Source of the DNA: Sphingomonas sp.
GTDB lineage: Bacteria; Pseudomonadota; Alphaproteobacteria; Sphingomonadales; Sphingomonadaceae
NCBI RefSeq assembly: GCF_017745215.1
Contig: NZ_JAGHZV010000003.1
Location: 1 to 64,000 of the forward strand
Direction of reading: 5' to 3'
Length of the DNA stretch: 64,000 nt
Below are positions 16,153 through 25,795 of the stretch, piece by piece. The position numbers and the translations under genes are program-made. The first letter of the stretch is position 1, and each line of letters starts with the position of its first letter. The notes beneath the pieces were generated by a model. It searched no databases. It was not told the DNA's origin and saw only the letters and a program-made list of their open reading frames with translations.

Positions 16153-19100
16153 TCAATAGTCCTTCGAATAGCGCAGGCTGACGCTCGATCCGCCAAATGC
16201 ACCCGCCTGTGAGAGGATCGACAGCGAGCGGCTCAGCGCGATCTCGAGCTGGGTGGCGGTGAAGCCGCGGGTGTCGGTGATGATCTCCACATAGATGTCG
16301 TTGGTGATGTACTTGCCCGCCGCCAGCGCCGTGCCGCGGCCGGTGGTGTCATCGGCGCTGAGGATGCGGAGACGGTCGATCCCCACCACCGTCCGCAGCT
16401 TGCCGAGCGGATTCAGGCCCCCGCCGCCGCCCCGCAGCGAGTTGAGCGCCGCCGCGAGCTGGATCGCCTCGGTCGCCGAGAGGCTGGTCACCGAGCTGCC
16501 GAACAGGATGCGCGACAGCACTTCCTCCTGCGGCAGCGCGGGCGAGGAGGTGAAGCTGATCTGCGGCCGCTCGGCAGTGCCGGTGACGTTGAGGATCGCG
16601 GTGACGCCCTCGGCCGTCGTCTCGGCCTGGATGTCGATCGTCGGGTTGGAGAGGCGACTGCCCTGGAAGCGGATCGTGCCGCGCTCGATGTCGAAGCGCC
16701 GCCCGGCGAAGTCGTAGGTGCCGCGCACGATCGTCGCACTACCGCCGATCTCGGGCGCGGCCGAGGTGCCGCCGACGGTGATGTTCGCCGACCATTCGGA
16801 CTCGAGCCCCATGCCGCGCACGAACATCTGGTTGTCCGCGCGGATGCGCAGCGCCAGGTCGAACCTGCCGAAGCGCGCGGCGCGGCGCTGCGCCTCAGTC
16901 GGCGGCGCCTCGCCCTTGCGCCGCACGCCGCTGAGCTCGGCGACTTCGGCAGCGCCCTGGCGGATCACTTCGTAATTCGCCTCGGGCAGGGTGAGCGTCC
17001 CCTCGATCCGCCCGCCGTCGGGGCCGTGGGTGACATGGACCTGCCCCGTCGCGGTCGCGCCCAGCGACTCGCTGCGCGCCAGCCGGGCGTTGGCGAGGTC
17101 GGCGGTGATATCGATCGGGAAGCCCGCGGCCGAGGAGAGCCCGACGCTGCCCTGAGCCTTCACCGTCCCCGATCCGGCGACTGCGCTCGCCGAGACGATC
17201 TCGAGCCGGTCCGCAGTGAAGCGCCCGTCGATCTTGAGGCTCGAGAGCCGCGTGCCGAGCGTCTCATTCTCATAGACGAGGTTGCTCGCCTTCACGACGC
17301 CGCTCAGCTGCGGCGCCTCGACCTGGCCCGAGAAGTCCGCGGCGATGCCCACGGGCCCGCTCAGTTGTTGTCCGCTGAGCCCGGCGAGCGAGAAGAGCGG
17401 CGCGGCGGGGCCGTTGTAGCGGATGCCGCCGCTCAAGGGCGCCCTCACCAGCCGCTCGCGCCACGGCCCCGCCTCGGGCCCGAGCGGTCGCATCGTCGCG
17501 ACCAGCCGGCCGATCGTCGAGCCGCCGCGCTTGACGAGCGCATGGACGTCACCGCCGTCGGGCAACAGCCGGCCCGCGAGCGTCACGTCGACCGCCGAGG
17601 AGACGCTCGACAAGGTGGAACGGGTAAAGCCGGTGACGTCGAGCCGTGCATCGGCGCGCGGGAAGGCATCGGGCGTCGCCTGGGTGAAGTCGATCGCGCC
17701 GGTCGCGGTGCCGCCGATGCCGAGCCCGGGCACGAAGGCATTGACCACCGCCAGGTCGACCTTCTCGAGCCGCGTCTGGAGCGTGAGGCCGCCGCCATAG
17801 CTGCCCGCGACCAGCGCCGAGCCCTGGTCGAAGCTGATCCGCCCGGGCTCGAGCCGGTATTTGCCGTCCTCGGGCACGATCCGGAGCGGCGTGGGGGTGC
17901 GGAACAGCACGCCGCTGCTCTCGCCCTGGAGCGCGACCAGCCACAGCCTGGGATCGAGCTTGGCATTCGCCGCGACGGTGAAGGGCACCCCTGACGAGCC
18001 GTTGGCGAGCAGTTGCGCAGTGCCGGCGCCGCCGTGATAGTCGATCTTCGCGCGCGCGGTCTGGAGCACCAGCTGGCCACTGCGCAGGTTGGCGATCTGG
18101 ACGTCGCCGTTGATCTGCGGCGTCTCCGTCAACAGGATATCCCCAGCGATCAGCGCGCGGCCGATCGTCAGTTCGGCGACGCCGGGGATCTGGGCGTTGG
18201 TCGCGCTCGCATTGATCGCCGCATGCTGGGTTGCGCCCCGCGCATCGAGCGTCGCGCGGCCGGTCACGCCCGATCCGGTGAAGGCGAGCTGCCCCGCGAA
18301 CGGCCCCGCCTCGGTCTGCGCGACCTTGCCGGTGACATCCATTCCCGCGAACCGCCCCGAGCGGATGGTGACTATGGTCAGTTTTCCGGTCTCGACCAGC
18401 GCATCGGCGTTGAACGGCCCATAGTTGGTCCCGCCGCTCGCCTGGACGGCATAGGCGCCGCCCTGCCCCTTCACCTTCGCCTCGAGGTCGACCAGCCCGA
18501 TCCCCAGCCCCGGCTTGGGCGCGCGCAACAGCACTTCGGGGGCATTCACCGTGCCCGTCACCTTGGCGGTGAGCGGCCCGTAGCGCGTCGACACCGCCTC
18601 CGCATCGATCAGCAGCGCGCCGTTCGCGCCATAGCGCCCCGATCCCTTGGTCACCCGGAACAGCGGCGCCTCGAGCCGTACGTCGCGGAAGCCGATCCCG
18701 CCATCATTGCCCAGCGCCAGCCGCACCGAGCCGCTGGCGTTGCCGCCGAGGAAGTCCGCGAGCCCGCCGTTCAGGATCTTCGAGCTCTTGCCGACGACCT
18801 GCCCGTCGAGCCCCCAGCCGCCGCCCGGCGCGGGCTTCAGCTTGGCGTCGGCAGTGAGGCTCACCACGGCGATGCCGTCGATCACATAGTCGTTGAGCCG
18901 CCCCTTGAGCGCGGCGTTGTAGGTCCCGGCGCTCAGGTCAGCGACGACCAGCGCCGTCGCGTCGAGCCGGTCCGAATGGAGCTTGAGATTGTCCGAGAGC
19001 AGCTGGTCGCCCGAGATGGCGAGGTCGCCGTTCACGGTGAGGTTGGTGAGCAGGCCGCCCGCCGCGGCGTCGACCCCCACCACCCGCGCTGCCTTGGCCT

Positions 19101-20385
19101 TGACCGGCACCAGGATATGGTCGGCATCGACGCGCGCCTTGCCCTCGGCATAGAGCCGCTCGACCAGCGTGTTGCCGAAGCCCAGCGCCGCGGCGCTCAG
19201 CTTGTAGTCGACCAGCGGCCGCGCGAACGGCCCGTCGAACTGCGCCGCCAGCCGCACGTCGCGGCCCGCGAGGTTGGGCGCCATCTCGCCGGGCTCGAGC
19301 AGCATCGCTTCGACCCGGAAGCCGCCGAACCGGCTCTCGCCCAGATCGAGCAGTCCCTTGCCGTCGACCTGCATCGCCGCCGAGCGCAGGCTGAATTGCG
19401 TGTCGGCCTTGCGGTCGCTCCAGCCGCAGTCGAGCGACACTTCGACCTGCGGCGCGGCGAGCCGTTCCACCGGGCCCTTCATGTAGAGGCCCGGCTGCGC
19501 AGTGCCGCGGACGTGGAAGGTGCCCGATTGCTGCTGGATCGCGAGCTCGGCGAGCTCCTGCCCGCCGAGCGTGCTCACCGCCTGGCCGTTCCAGCGCTTC
19601 CAGTCGCCGTCGCCCTGGATCGAGAGGGTGAAAGCCTTGTCGAGCCCGGCCAGCCCCGCCACCAGCCCGCCCCTGGGGGCGTTGAGTCGCAGGTCGATGT
19701 CGAGCTTGTTGGCGTCGGGCACCGCGTCGAGCTTGAGCGCCAGCCGGTCGCCGCCCGCGATCCCGGGCGCCGCGACCGCACCGCCGTCCGCGACAATCTG
19801 AGCGCGCCCGTCGGAAAGATGCGCGCTTCCCGTCAGGCTCGCGACATGGCGCTGGCCGGTGACCGCGGGATCGAAGTCGATCTTCGTCAGGTTCAGCCTG
19901 GCGATATCGATCGCGATGTCCGGGAGGATCGGCGCATTGGGATCGCTCGGCACCGCCTTGAGCGCCGGCATGCGCGAGACATGCACCAGCGGGCTCGCCA
20001 GCTCGCGCACGTCGAGCCGGTTGCCGAAATAGCGCAGCGGCCGCCAGTCGAGCTTGACCTCGCTCGCGCTGACGAAGGCGCCCTTGCTGTCGCGCACTTC
20101 GAAATCGTGGAGCGTCATCGCGCCATAGATCGAGCCGTCGATCCGCCCGACGCGGAAGTTCAGCCCCGATTCGAGCGAGATGCGCGCGATCTGCCGCGCG
20201 ATGAAGGCGTGTCCGGGTCCGGTGTCGATCGCGATCAGCGCCGCGCCCGCCAGCGCGACCAGCACGGCGACGACGATCGCCGCGCCCTTCGCCACCGTCC
20301 GCCACGGCCCTCGCTCGCGCCGCACCACGACGACATCGGGCTCGCGGGGTGTTTCGGACGTGTCGGGGAGCGTTTCCTCGGCCAT
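16153..20385 (-). CDS. tamB: TamB-like inner-membrane translocation/assembly protein
   Basis: A 1410-residue AsmA-like protein. One membrane anchor at about residues 33-53 follows a cytoplasmic acidic tail; the rest is a long periplasmic beta-rich region ending in the conserved TamB (DUF490) domain over roughly the last 350 residues, with GRRFDIERGTIRFQGS and the C-terminal SVSLRYSKDY. TamB bridges inner and outer membranes with TamA and takes part in outer-membrane protein or lipid transport. The start at 20385 overlaps the tamA stop by one base (TGATG), which sets the start and shows coupling; a longer upstream frame is a shadow inside tamA. Confidence 0.93.
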   Translation of the reverse strand: MAEETLPDTSETPREPDVVVVRRERGPWRTVAKGAAIVVAVLVALAGAALIAIDTGPGHAFIARQIARISLESGLNFRVGRIDGSIYGAMTLHDFEVRDSKGAFVSASEVKLDWRPLRYFGNRLDVRELASPLVHVSRMPALKAVPSDPNAPILPDIAIDIARLNLTKIDFDPAVTGQRHVASLTGSAHLSDGRAQIVADGGAVAAPGIAGGDRLALKLDAVPDANKLDIDLRLNAPRGGLVAGLAGLDKAFTLSIQGDGDWKRWNGQAVSTLGGQELAELAIQQQSGTFHVRGTAQPGLYMKGPVERLAAPQVEVSLDCGWSDRKADTQFSLRSAAMQVDGKGLLDLGESRFGGFRVEAMLLEPGEMAPNLAGRDVRLAAQFDGPFARPLVDYKLSAAALGFGNTLVERLYAEGKARVDADHILVPVKAKAARVVGVDAAAGGLLTNLTVNGDLAISGDQLLSDNLKLHSDRLDATALVVADLSAGTYNAALKGRLNDYVIDGIAVVSLTADAKLKPAPGGGWGLDGQVVGKSSKILNGGLADFLGGNASGSVRLALGNDGGIGFRDVRLEAPLFRVTKGSGRYGANGALLIDAEAVSTRYGPLTAKVTGTVNAPEVLLRAPKPGLGIGLVDLEAKVKGQGGAYAVQASGGTNYGPFNADALVETGKLTIVTIRSGRFAGMDVTGKVAQTEAGPFAGQLAFTGSGVTGRATLDARGATQHAAINASATNAQIPGVAELTIGRALIAGDILLTETPQINGDVQIANLRSGQLVLQTARAKIDYHGGAGTAQLLANGSSGVPFTVAANAKLDPRLWLVALQGESSGVLFRTPTPLRIVPEDGKYRLEPGRISFDQGSALVAGSYGGGLTLQTRLEKVDLAVVNAFVPGLGIGGTATGAIDFTQATPDAFPRADARLDVTGFTRSTLSSVSSAVDVTLAGRLLPDGGDVHALVKRGGSTIGRLVATMRPLGPEAGPWRERLVRAPLSGGIRYNGPAAPLFSLAGLSGQQLSGPVGIAADFSGQVEAPQLSGVVKASNLVYENETLGTRLSSLKIDGRFTADRLEIVSASAVAGSGTVKAQGSVGLSSAAGFPIDITADLANARLARSESLGATATGQVHVTHGPDGGRIEGTLTLPEANYEVIRQGAAEVAELSGVRRKGEAPPTEAQRRAARFGRFDLALRIRADNQMFVRGMGLESEWSANITVGGTSAAPEIGGSATIVRGTYDFAGRRFDIERGTIRFQGSRLSNPTIDIQAETTAEGVTAILNVTGTAERPQISFTSSPALPQEEVLSRILFGSSVTSLSATEAIQLAAALNSLRGGGGGLNPLGKLRTVVGIDRLRILSADDTTGRGTALAAGKYITNDIYVEIITDTRGFTATQLEIALSRSLSILSQAGAFGGSSVSLRYSKDY

Positions 20386-22547
20386 CAGAAGGCCTGCCCG
20401 ATCGAAATGTAGAGCGCGAGCTTCGATTCGCCCGGCTTGCGGTTGATCGGCGTGGCGAAGTCGACGCGAATCGGGCCGAAATTGGTGTAGAAGCGCCCGC
20501 CGATGCCCGCGCCGACGCGGATCCCCTCCAGCGACGGCCACATCCTGTCGGTCACCTGGCCCGCGTCGATGAACGGCACGATGCCATAGTCGCCGAAGCG
20601 GTAACGCGCCTCGATCGCGAACTCGCTGAGCCCGCGCCCGCCCACCGGCTTGCCGTCGGGCGAGCGGGGGCCGAGCTCCTGATAGCCGAAGCCGCGCACC
20701 GATCCGCCGCCGCCGGCATAATAGCGCCGCGAGGGCGGCAGGTCGTCGCGTGCGATCCCCTGGATCGATCCGAAGCGCGCGCGGCCGGCGATCACGATGC
20801 TGTCGGACACCGGATAATAGGCCGTGCCCTCGATCATCGTGCGCACATAGGGCCGCGCCGCGCCGCGCACCGAGGTCTCGGGGCTGATGTTGAGCTTCGC
20901 GCGATAGCCGCGCGTCGGGTTGAGGAGGTTGTCCGAGCGATCATAGCCGAGGAAGCCGGGCGCCGCGAGGATCAGCCAGGTCCCGCGATCGCGCGCGCCT
21001 TTGTTGTAATTGTACCGGTCCTCGTTGGTGCCGACGAGCTCGGCCCCGTAGAACCACGTCCAGCGCTTCTGCCAGATCGGCGTGGAATCGAACGAGACGC
21101 GCGCCGAAAGCGAGCCGGTATAGGCGTCGAACGCTTCGTAGTTGTTGTGGTCGGCGGCGACGCCGATCTGCACCGTGCGGTCGCGCCGCCCGGCGTTCGA
21201 GCGGCGGAAGGTCGCGGTGGCGCCCTGCTCGCGCGTGCCCGCGACGCCGGTGAGGATCAGCGCGCCTTCGGGCGGGAAGAGGTTGCGGTGCGTCCAGCTG
21301 CCCTCCAGCCGCAGCCCCTGGCCGGTCGAGTAGCCCGCCGTGGCCGCGATCGTGCGCTGGCGGCCGGCGTCCTGGCGCACGCGAAGGTCGACATATTCGG
21401 CGCCGTCGGGGGCGATGATCCCGGTGCGCACCGGCTCGACCGACACGTTCGAGAAGAGGCTCGTCGCGATCAGCGCCTCGCGCAGGTCATCGACCTTGCG
21501 GCTGTCGTACACTTCGCCGCGCTTGAACCGCACCAGCGAGCCGACATGGTCCGACCCGAACGCGCGCCGCCGGCCGCTCACGGTGAACCAGCCGAAGCGC
21601 GAGAAAGGCCCGGTCTCGACCGGCAGCGTGTAGTCGCCCTTGCGCGTGTCGGGATCGAGCAGGATGTCGCGCTGGCCGACCTCGACGAAGGGATAGCCCT
21701 GCTGGGGGAGCTTGAGGCTGACATTGGCCTCGGCGCCCTGGACGCGCGTCGCTTCGATCGGATCGCCGATGAACAGCGGCAGCTCGCGCTCGACGACGCC
21801 CTGGGGCGTCCCCGACGGCGTCACCACCGTCACCGAGCCGAGCTTGTAGAGCGGCCCCGGAGTCGTCGAGATCACGGCGCGCAGGTCGAGCGAGCCCTTG
21901 GGATATTGCTCGACCGAGGAGAGCGCGGTCGCGTCATAATAGCCGAGCGACTGGAGGAGACGCAGCGCCAGCCGCTCGTCCTCGCGCGCCCGGGCAGCGA
22001 CCATCGCGGCATTGGCGGCCTTGCCCTTGCCCTTCTCGAGCGCCGAGAGGCCGCGGAACTCGTCGTCGAGCCCGAGCTCGTCGAGGCCCTGGAGCAGCGT
22101 GGTGTAGCGGATCACCACCGTCTTGTCGTCGGTCTCGGCTGCGTCGGTCGGCTGCGCGGTGACGTCGAAGGCGGAGAGCGGAGGCAGCGGCGCGGCAAGC
22201 TCGGGCTCCTGCTCGGGCACCGGCGCGAGCGCTTCGATATGCTCGGCGACGGCCTTGCTGCTCGCGTCGGCCGCGACCGGGGCCGTATTCTCGGGCAGGG
22301 GCGCGAGCGGCGCGTCGAGGTCGCCGGTCACTTGCGGCATCTGCGCTTCGAACTCGGCGTCGGGGATGATCGGCTTCTCGTCCGCGACGGCCGGGTCGGG
22401 CGAGGCATCCTGCGGCGGCGTCGGACTGGAGGCGGGTGCGCCCTGCCCCGGCTGGCCGCCCGGCGAGATCTGGGCATGCGCGACGGCCGGCACCAGGGCC
22501 GTCCCGGCCAGCGCCGCTACCCACACCAGTCTTACCCCCTTGCGCAA
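20385..22547 (-). CDS. tamA: TamA-like outer-membrane assembly factor (Omp85 family)
   Basis: A 720-residue Omp85 protein: signal peptide (residues 1-26), a low-complexity Pro/Glu/Ala-rich stretch to about residue 135, POTRA repeats (about 140-400), and a C-terminal 16-strand barrel with the RGFGYQ lid-lock motif and a terminal Phe. E. coli TamA is 577 residues, so the acidic-Pro linker is an added feature. The start is TTG, preceded by GGAGACGCG, and gives MRKGVRLVWVAALAG as signal. With tamB directly downstream and overlapping, it forms the translocation and assembly module. Possible alternative naming: autotransporter assembly complex protein TamA. Confidence 0.93.
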   Translation of the reverse strand: MRKGVRLVWVAALAGTALVPAVAHAQISPGGQPGQGAPASSPTPPQDASPDPAVADEKPIIPDAEFEAQMPQVTGDLDAPLAPLPENTAPVAADASSKAVAEHIEALAPVPEQEPELAAPLPPLSAFDVTAQPTDAAETDDKTVVIRYTTLLQGLDELGLDDEFRGLSALEKGKGKAANAAMVAARAREDERLALRLLQSLGYYDATALSSVEQYPKGSLDLRAVISTTPGPLYKLGSVTVVTPSGTPQGVVERELPLFIGDPIEATRVQGAEANVSLKLPQQGYPFVEVGQRDILLDPDTRKGDYTLPVETGPFSRFGWFTVSGRRRAFGSDHVGSLVRFKRGEVYDSRKVDDLREALIATSLFSNVSVEPVRTGIIAPDGAEYVDLRVRQDAGRQRTIAATAGYSTGQGLRLEGSWTHRNLFPPEGALILTGVAGTREQGATATFRRSNAGRRDRTVQIGVAADHNNYEAFDAYTGSLSARVSFDSTPIWQKRWTWFYGAELVGTNEDRYNYNKGARDRGTWLILAAPGFLGYDRSDNLLNPTRGYRAKLNISPETSVRGAARPYVRTMIEGTAYYPVSDSIVIAGRARFGSIQGIARDDLPPSRRYYAGGGGSVRGFGYQELGPRSPDGKPVGGRGLSEFAIEARYRFGDYGIVPFIDAGQVTDRMWPSLEGIRVGAGIGGRFYTNFGPIRVDFATPINRKPGESKLALYISIGQAF

Positions 22548-22675
22548 CGCGTCTCCTTCCGGGGGCCGGTGTTCCGGCCTCCCCCTTGCGTAACCTTCGG
22601 AGACGGAAATGGCTCCGAAACGTTTCGCAAGGGTGGACGCCTAGGCGGCGGTGCCCCGGAACGGAAGGGAAAGCG

Positions 22676-24811
22676 TCAATCCCGCGCCTTCACCCGTGCA
22701 CGGAACCGGTGGAGCAGCGGCTCGGTATAGCCGTTGGGCTGTTCGACGCCTTCGAACACCAGCGCGCGCGCCGCCTGGTATGCGAGGCTGGTCGCTTCGT
22801 TGCCCGCCATCGGCCGGTAGAGCGGATCGCCGGCATTCTGCGCATCGACCTTCGCGGCCATGCGCTTCAGCGCCGCCTCGACGTCCGCCGCGCTCGCCAC
22901 GCCGTGGAGCATCCAGTTCGCCATGTGCTGCGACGAGATGCGCAGGGTCGCGCGGTCCTCCATCAGCCCGACGTCGTGGATGTCGGGCACCTTCGAGCAG
23001 CCGACGCCCTGATCGACCCAGCGCACGACATAGCCGAGGATGCCCTGGGCATTGTTGTCGAGCTCGCGCGCGACGTCTTCCGTGCTCCAGTTGCGCCCGC
23101 GCGTGACGGGGATGGTGAGCAGCGGGGCCAGCCCCGGCACCGCCTCGCCGGCGATCTCCTTCTGCCGCGCGAAGACGTCGACCTGGTGATAGTGCATCGC
23201 GTGGAGAGTCGCCGCGGTGGGCGACGGCACCCAGGCGGTGTTCGCGCCGCTCCTCGGATGCGCCACCTTCTGGGCAAGCATGTCCGCCATCCGGTCGGGC
23301 GCGGCCCACATGCCCTTGCCGATCTGCGCCTTGCCCGAGAGGCCACAGGCGAGCCCGATGCGGACGTTGCGGTCCTCATAGGCCGAGATCCAGCTCGCCG
23401 CCTTCATCTCGCCCTTGGGGATCATCGGGCCGGCGCGCATGCTGGTGCGGATCTCGTCGCCGGTGCGATCGAGGAAGCCGGTGTTGATGAACACGATCCG
23501 GTCCTTCACCGCTTCGATGCACGCCGCGAGATTGGCCGAGGTGCGCCGCTCCTCGTCCATCACGCCGACCTTGATCGTGTGGCGCGCGAGGCCGAGCAGG
23601 TCCTCGACCGCGTCGAACAGCCGGTTGGTGAAGCCGGCCTCCCCGGGGCCGTGCATCTTGGGCTTGACGATGTAGACGCTGCCCGAGCGGCTGTTGCGAA
23701 TGTCGCGAACATCGCCCAGCGCGCGCAGGTCGTACATCGCGATCAGGCTGGTGACGATCGCATCGAGGATGCCCTCGGGCGCCTCGCCGCCGTCGTCGAG
23801 CAGCAGCGCGGGCGTGGTCATGAGGTGGCCGACGTTGCGCACGAACAGCAGCGAGCGGCCGGGGAGCTTCAGCTCGCCGCCGTCCGGCAGGTCGTAGAGC
23901 CGATCCGCGTTCATCCGCCGCGTCATCGCGCGGCCGCCCTTGTCGAAGGTCTCCTCGAGGTCGCCCCGCATCAGCCCGAGCCAATTGGCATAGGCCGCGA
24001 CCTTGTCCTCCGCATCGACCGCGGCGACCGAATCCTCGAGGTCGACGATCGCGGTCAGCGCCGATTCGAGCAGCACGTCGGCGATGCCCGCAGGATCGTC
24101 GCGGCCGATCGGGTGCGAGCGATCGATCACGACCTCGACGTGCAGGCCATGGTGGCGGAACAGCAGCGACTCCCCGCGGCTCGCCACGAACTGCGCCGGA
24201 TCGGCGAGCGGCAGGTCGCCGCCCGTCCAGTCGGCCCAGCCAATCCCGGCGAGCGGCACGGCCTGGTCGAGGAAGGTCTTGGCGAACGCGATCACCTGCG
24301 CGCCGCGCTCGGGATCATAGCCGCCCGGCTTCGCTGCGCCGGGCAGCGCATCGGTGCCGTAGAGCGCGTCGTAGAGGCTCCCCCAGCGCGCATTGGCGGC
24401 ATTGAGCACGAAGCGCGCGTTGAGCACGGGCACGACCAGTTGCGGCCCCGCCATCGTCGCGATCTCGGCGTCGACGTTCCCAGTGCCGATCGCGAAGGGC
24501 GCGGGCTCGGGCACGAGATAGCCGATCTCACGCAGGAACGCTTCCTGCGCGGAAGGATCGGCGGCACGCGCCGGATCGGCTTCGCACCACGCGTCGATCG
24601 CTTCCTGCAGCGCGTCGCGCCGGGCGAGCAGCGCGCGGTTCTCCGGCGCGAACCGGCCGAAGATCGCCGCCACGCCCCGCCAGAAGCCGTCCGCATCGAT
24701 CGCAAGGCCCGGCAGCACGCGTTCCTCGAGGAAGCGCGCGAGCGGCTCGGCCACGGTCAGCCCGGCCCGGTTGAGGGACGAGACTTCGGCGGTCTGGACG
24801 GAAAGGGACAT
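22676..24811 (-). CDS. glcB: Malate synthase G
   Basis: A 711-residue monomeric malate synthase that condenses glyoxylate and acetyl-CoA to malate in the glyoxylate bypass or glycolate use; cytosolic. Blocks such as [36 protein letters not shown] and [13 protein letters not shown] are characteristic of the G isoform, and the length matches (about 720). No isocitrate lyase or glc genes are nearby; a glyoxylate-reductase-like gene lies at 31.7 kb. It is followed on the same strand by tamA after 128 nt and preceded by a MarR gene. Confidence 0.96.
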   Translation of the reverse strand: MSLSVQTAEVSSLNRAGLTVAEPLARFLEERVLPGLAIDADGFWRGVAAIFGRFAPENRALLARRDALQEAIDAWCEADPARAADPSAQEAFLREIGYLVPEPAPFAIGTGNVDAEIATMAGPQLVVPVLNARFVLNAANARWGSLYDALYGTDALPGAAKPGGYDPERGAQVIAFAKTFLDQAVPLAGIGWADWTGGDLPLADPAQFVASRGESLLFRHHGLHVEVVIDRSHPIGRDDPAGIADVLLESALTAIVDLEDSVAAVDAEDKVAAYANWLGLMRGDLEETFDKGGRAMTRRMNADRLYDLPDGGELKLPGRSLLFVRNVGHLMTTPALLLDDGGEAPEGILDAIVTSLIAMYDLRALGDVRDIRNSRSGSVYIVKPKMHGPGEAGFTNRLFDAVEDLLGLARHTIKVGVMDEERRTSANLAACIEAVKDRIVFINTGFLDRTGDEIRTSMRAGPMIPKGEMKAASWISAYEDRNVRIGLACGLSGKAQIGKGMWAAPDRMADMLAQKVAHPRSGANTAWVPSPTAATLHAMHYHQVDVFARQKEIAGEAVPGLAPLLTIPVTRGRNWSTEDVARELDNNAQGILGYVVRWVDQGVGCSKVPDIHDVGLMEDRATLRISSQHMANWMLHGVASAADVEAALKRMAAKVDAQNAGDPLYRPMAGNEATSLAYQAARALVFEGVEQPNGYTEPLLHRFRARVKARD

Positions 24812-24885
24812 GTACTGACTCCTCGGGCTTCAACTCGAACGCCTGGGGAGGGCCTGCCCGGCCTAGACGAGGACCGCCCCGCCGA

Positions 24886-25329
24886 TCAAGCCTCCAGCGC
24901 GCCCGCCGCCTGCTCGAGCCGTTCGAGCATGGCACGGAAGCGCGCGACTTCCTCGGCGTCCATCCCGGCGAAGATGCGCTGCTCGAGCTCGATCGCCTTG
25001 GGCGCGACCTGCTCGTACAGCGCCCAGCCCGCCTTGCTCAGCTCGAGCAGGTGCGAGCGCTGGTCGCCCGGATTGGCGCCGCGCGCGATCAGCCCGCGCT
25101 CGACCAGCGCGATCGCGGCGCGGCTCACGGTCACCTTGTCCATCCGCGTCCGCCCGCACAGCGCCTGCTGGCTCATCGCGCCATCCTCGGCGAGCACCGC
25201 GATCAGCCGCCACTCGGGGATGCGCAGGCCGAAGAGCGTGCGATAGGCGGTGGCGATCGCGTCGGACACGGCGTTGGACGCGATCGAGAGACGATAGGGC
25301 AGGAACTGGTCGAGCTTGAGCGTGGTCAT
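24886..25329 (-). CDS. MarR-family transcriptional regulator
   Basis: A 147-residue winged-helix regulator with the MarR core LRIPEWRLIAVLAEDGAMSQQ, a recognition helix in DKVTVSRAAIALVERGLIAR, and the wing NPGDQRSHLLELSKAG. The start at 25329 matches family length; the frame extends upstream to 25467 but would add an improbable basic leader that covers the neighbour's leader. It is divergent from the YCII gene, with 127 nt between, and lies upstream of glcB on the same strand with 74 nt between. Target genes and ligand unknown. Confidence 0.88.
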   Translation of the reverse strand: MTTLKLDQFLPYRLSIASNAVSDAIATAYRTLFGLRIPEWRLIAVLAEDGAMSQQALCGRTRMDKVTVSRAAIALVERGLIARGANPGDQRSHLLELSKAGWALYEQVAPKAIELEQRIFAGMDAEEVARFRAMLERLEQAAGALEA

Positions 25330-25456
25330 CGCGCCCGATGTGGCCGCTTCGCGCCGATCGCGCAAAAAAATTCTTGGTTGCTGTCGATTCGGGCGCGGGC
25401 GGCGCGTCTCCGCGGTACGATCGCAATCCAGCGGCCGCAGCGCGAAGGAATATTCG

Positions 25457-25795
25457 ATGAAGTACATGCTCCTGATCTACGAGGACGAACGCGAGTTCGA
25501 GGATCAGTCGGTGATCACCGAGATCACGCGCCAGCACATGGCGCTGGTCGGCGAGCTCGGCGAGGTATTCAAGGGCGGCAGCGGGCTGGTGATGACCAGC
25601 GCCGCGACCACGGTGCGCACCGCGCGCGACGGCGCCAAGTCGATCCACGACGGTCCCTTCGCCGAGACGCGCGAGCAACTCGGCGGCTATTATCTGGTCG
25701 ACGTTCCCGATCTCGACGCGGCGCTGGCGATCGCGAAGCGCGTGCCGATCCGTGGTGAGGGCTCGGTCGAGGTACGGCCCCTGCTGGTCAAGTGA
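25457..25795 (+). CDS. YCII-related (DGPF domain) protein
   Basis: A 112-residue protein with the ferredoxin-like YCII fold: MKYMLLIYEDE opening, the name-giving DGPF at SIHDGPFAETREQLGGYY, and VEVRPLLVK at the end. Such genes usually sit beside ECF sigma factors of the ECF42 type, as here; their role in the regulatory circuit is not settled. The ATG at 25457 follows GCGAAGGAATATTCG. The stop codon is inside the GTG start of the sigma gene, so the two are translated together. Confidence 0.9.
   Translation: MKYMLLIYEDEREFEDQSVITEITRQHMALVGELGEVFKGGSGLVMTSAATTVRTARDGAKSIHDGPFAETREQLGGYYLVDVPDLDAALAIAKRVPIRGEGSVEVRPLLVK

Noticed and set aside
18013..20412. 799-codon plus-strand frame opposite tamB
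   Set aside because: Antisense to a well-supported gene; Arg/Asp/Ala/Gly-rich composition is typical of complementary frames in GC-rich coding DNA.
22436..25246. 936-codon plus-strand frame opposite glcB
   Set aside because: Antisense shadow of malate synthase G, which has clear motifs throughout.
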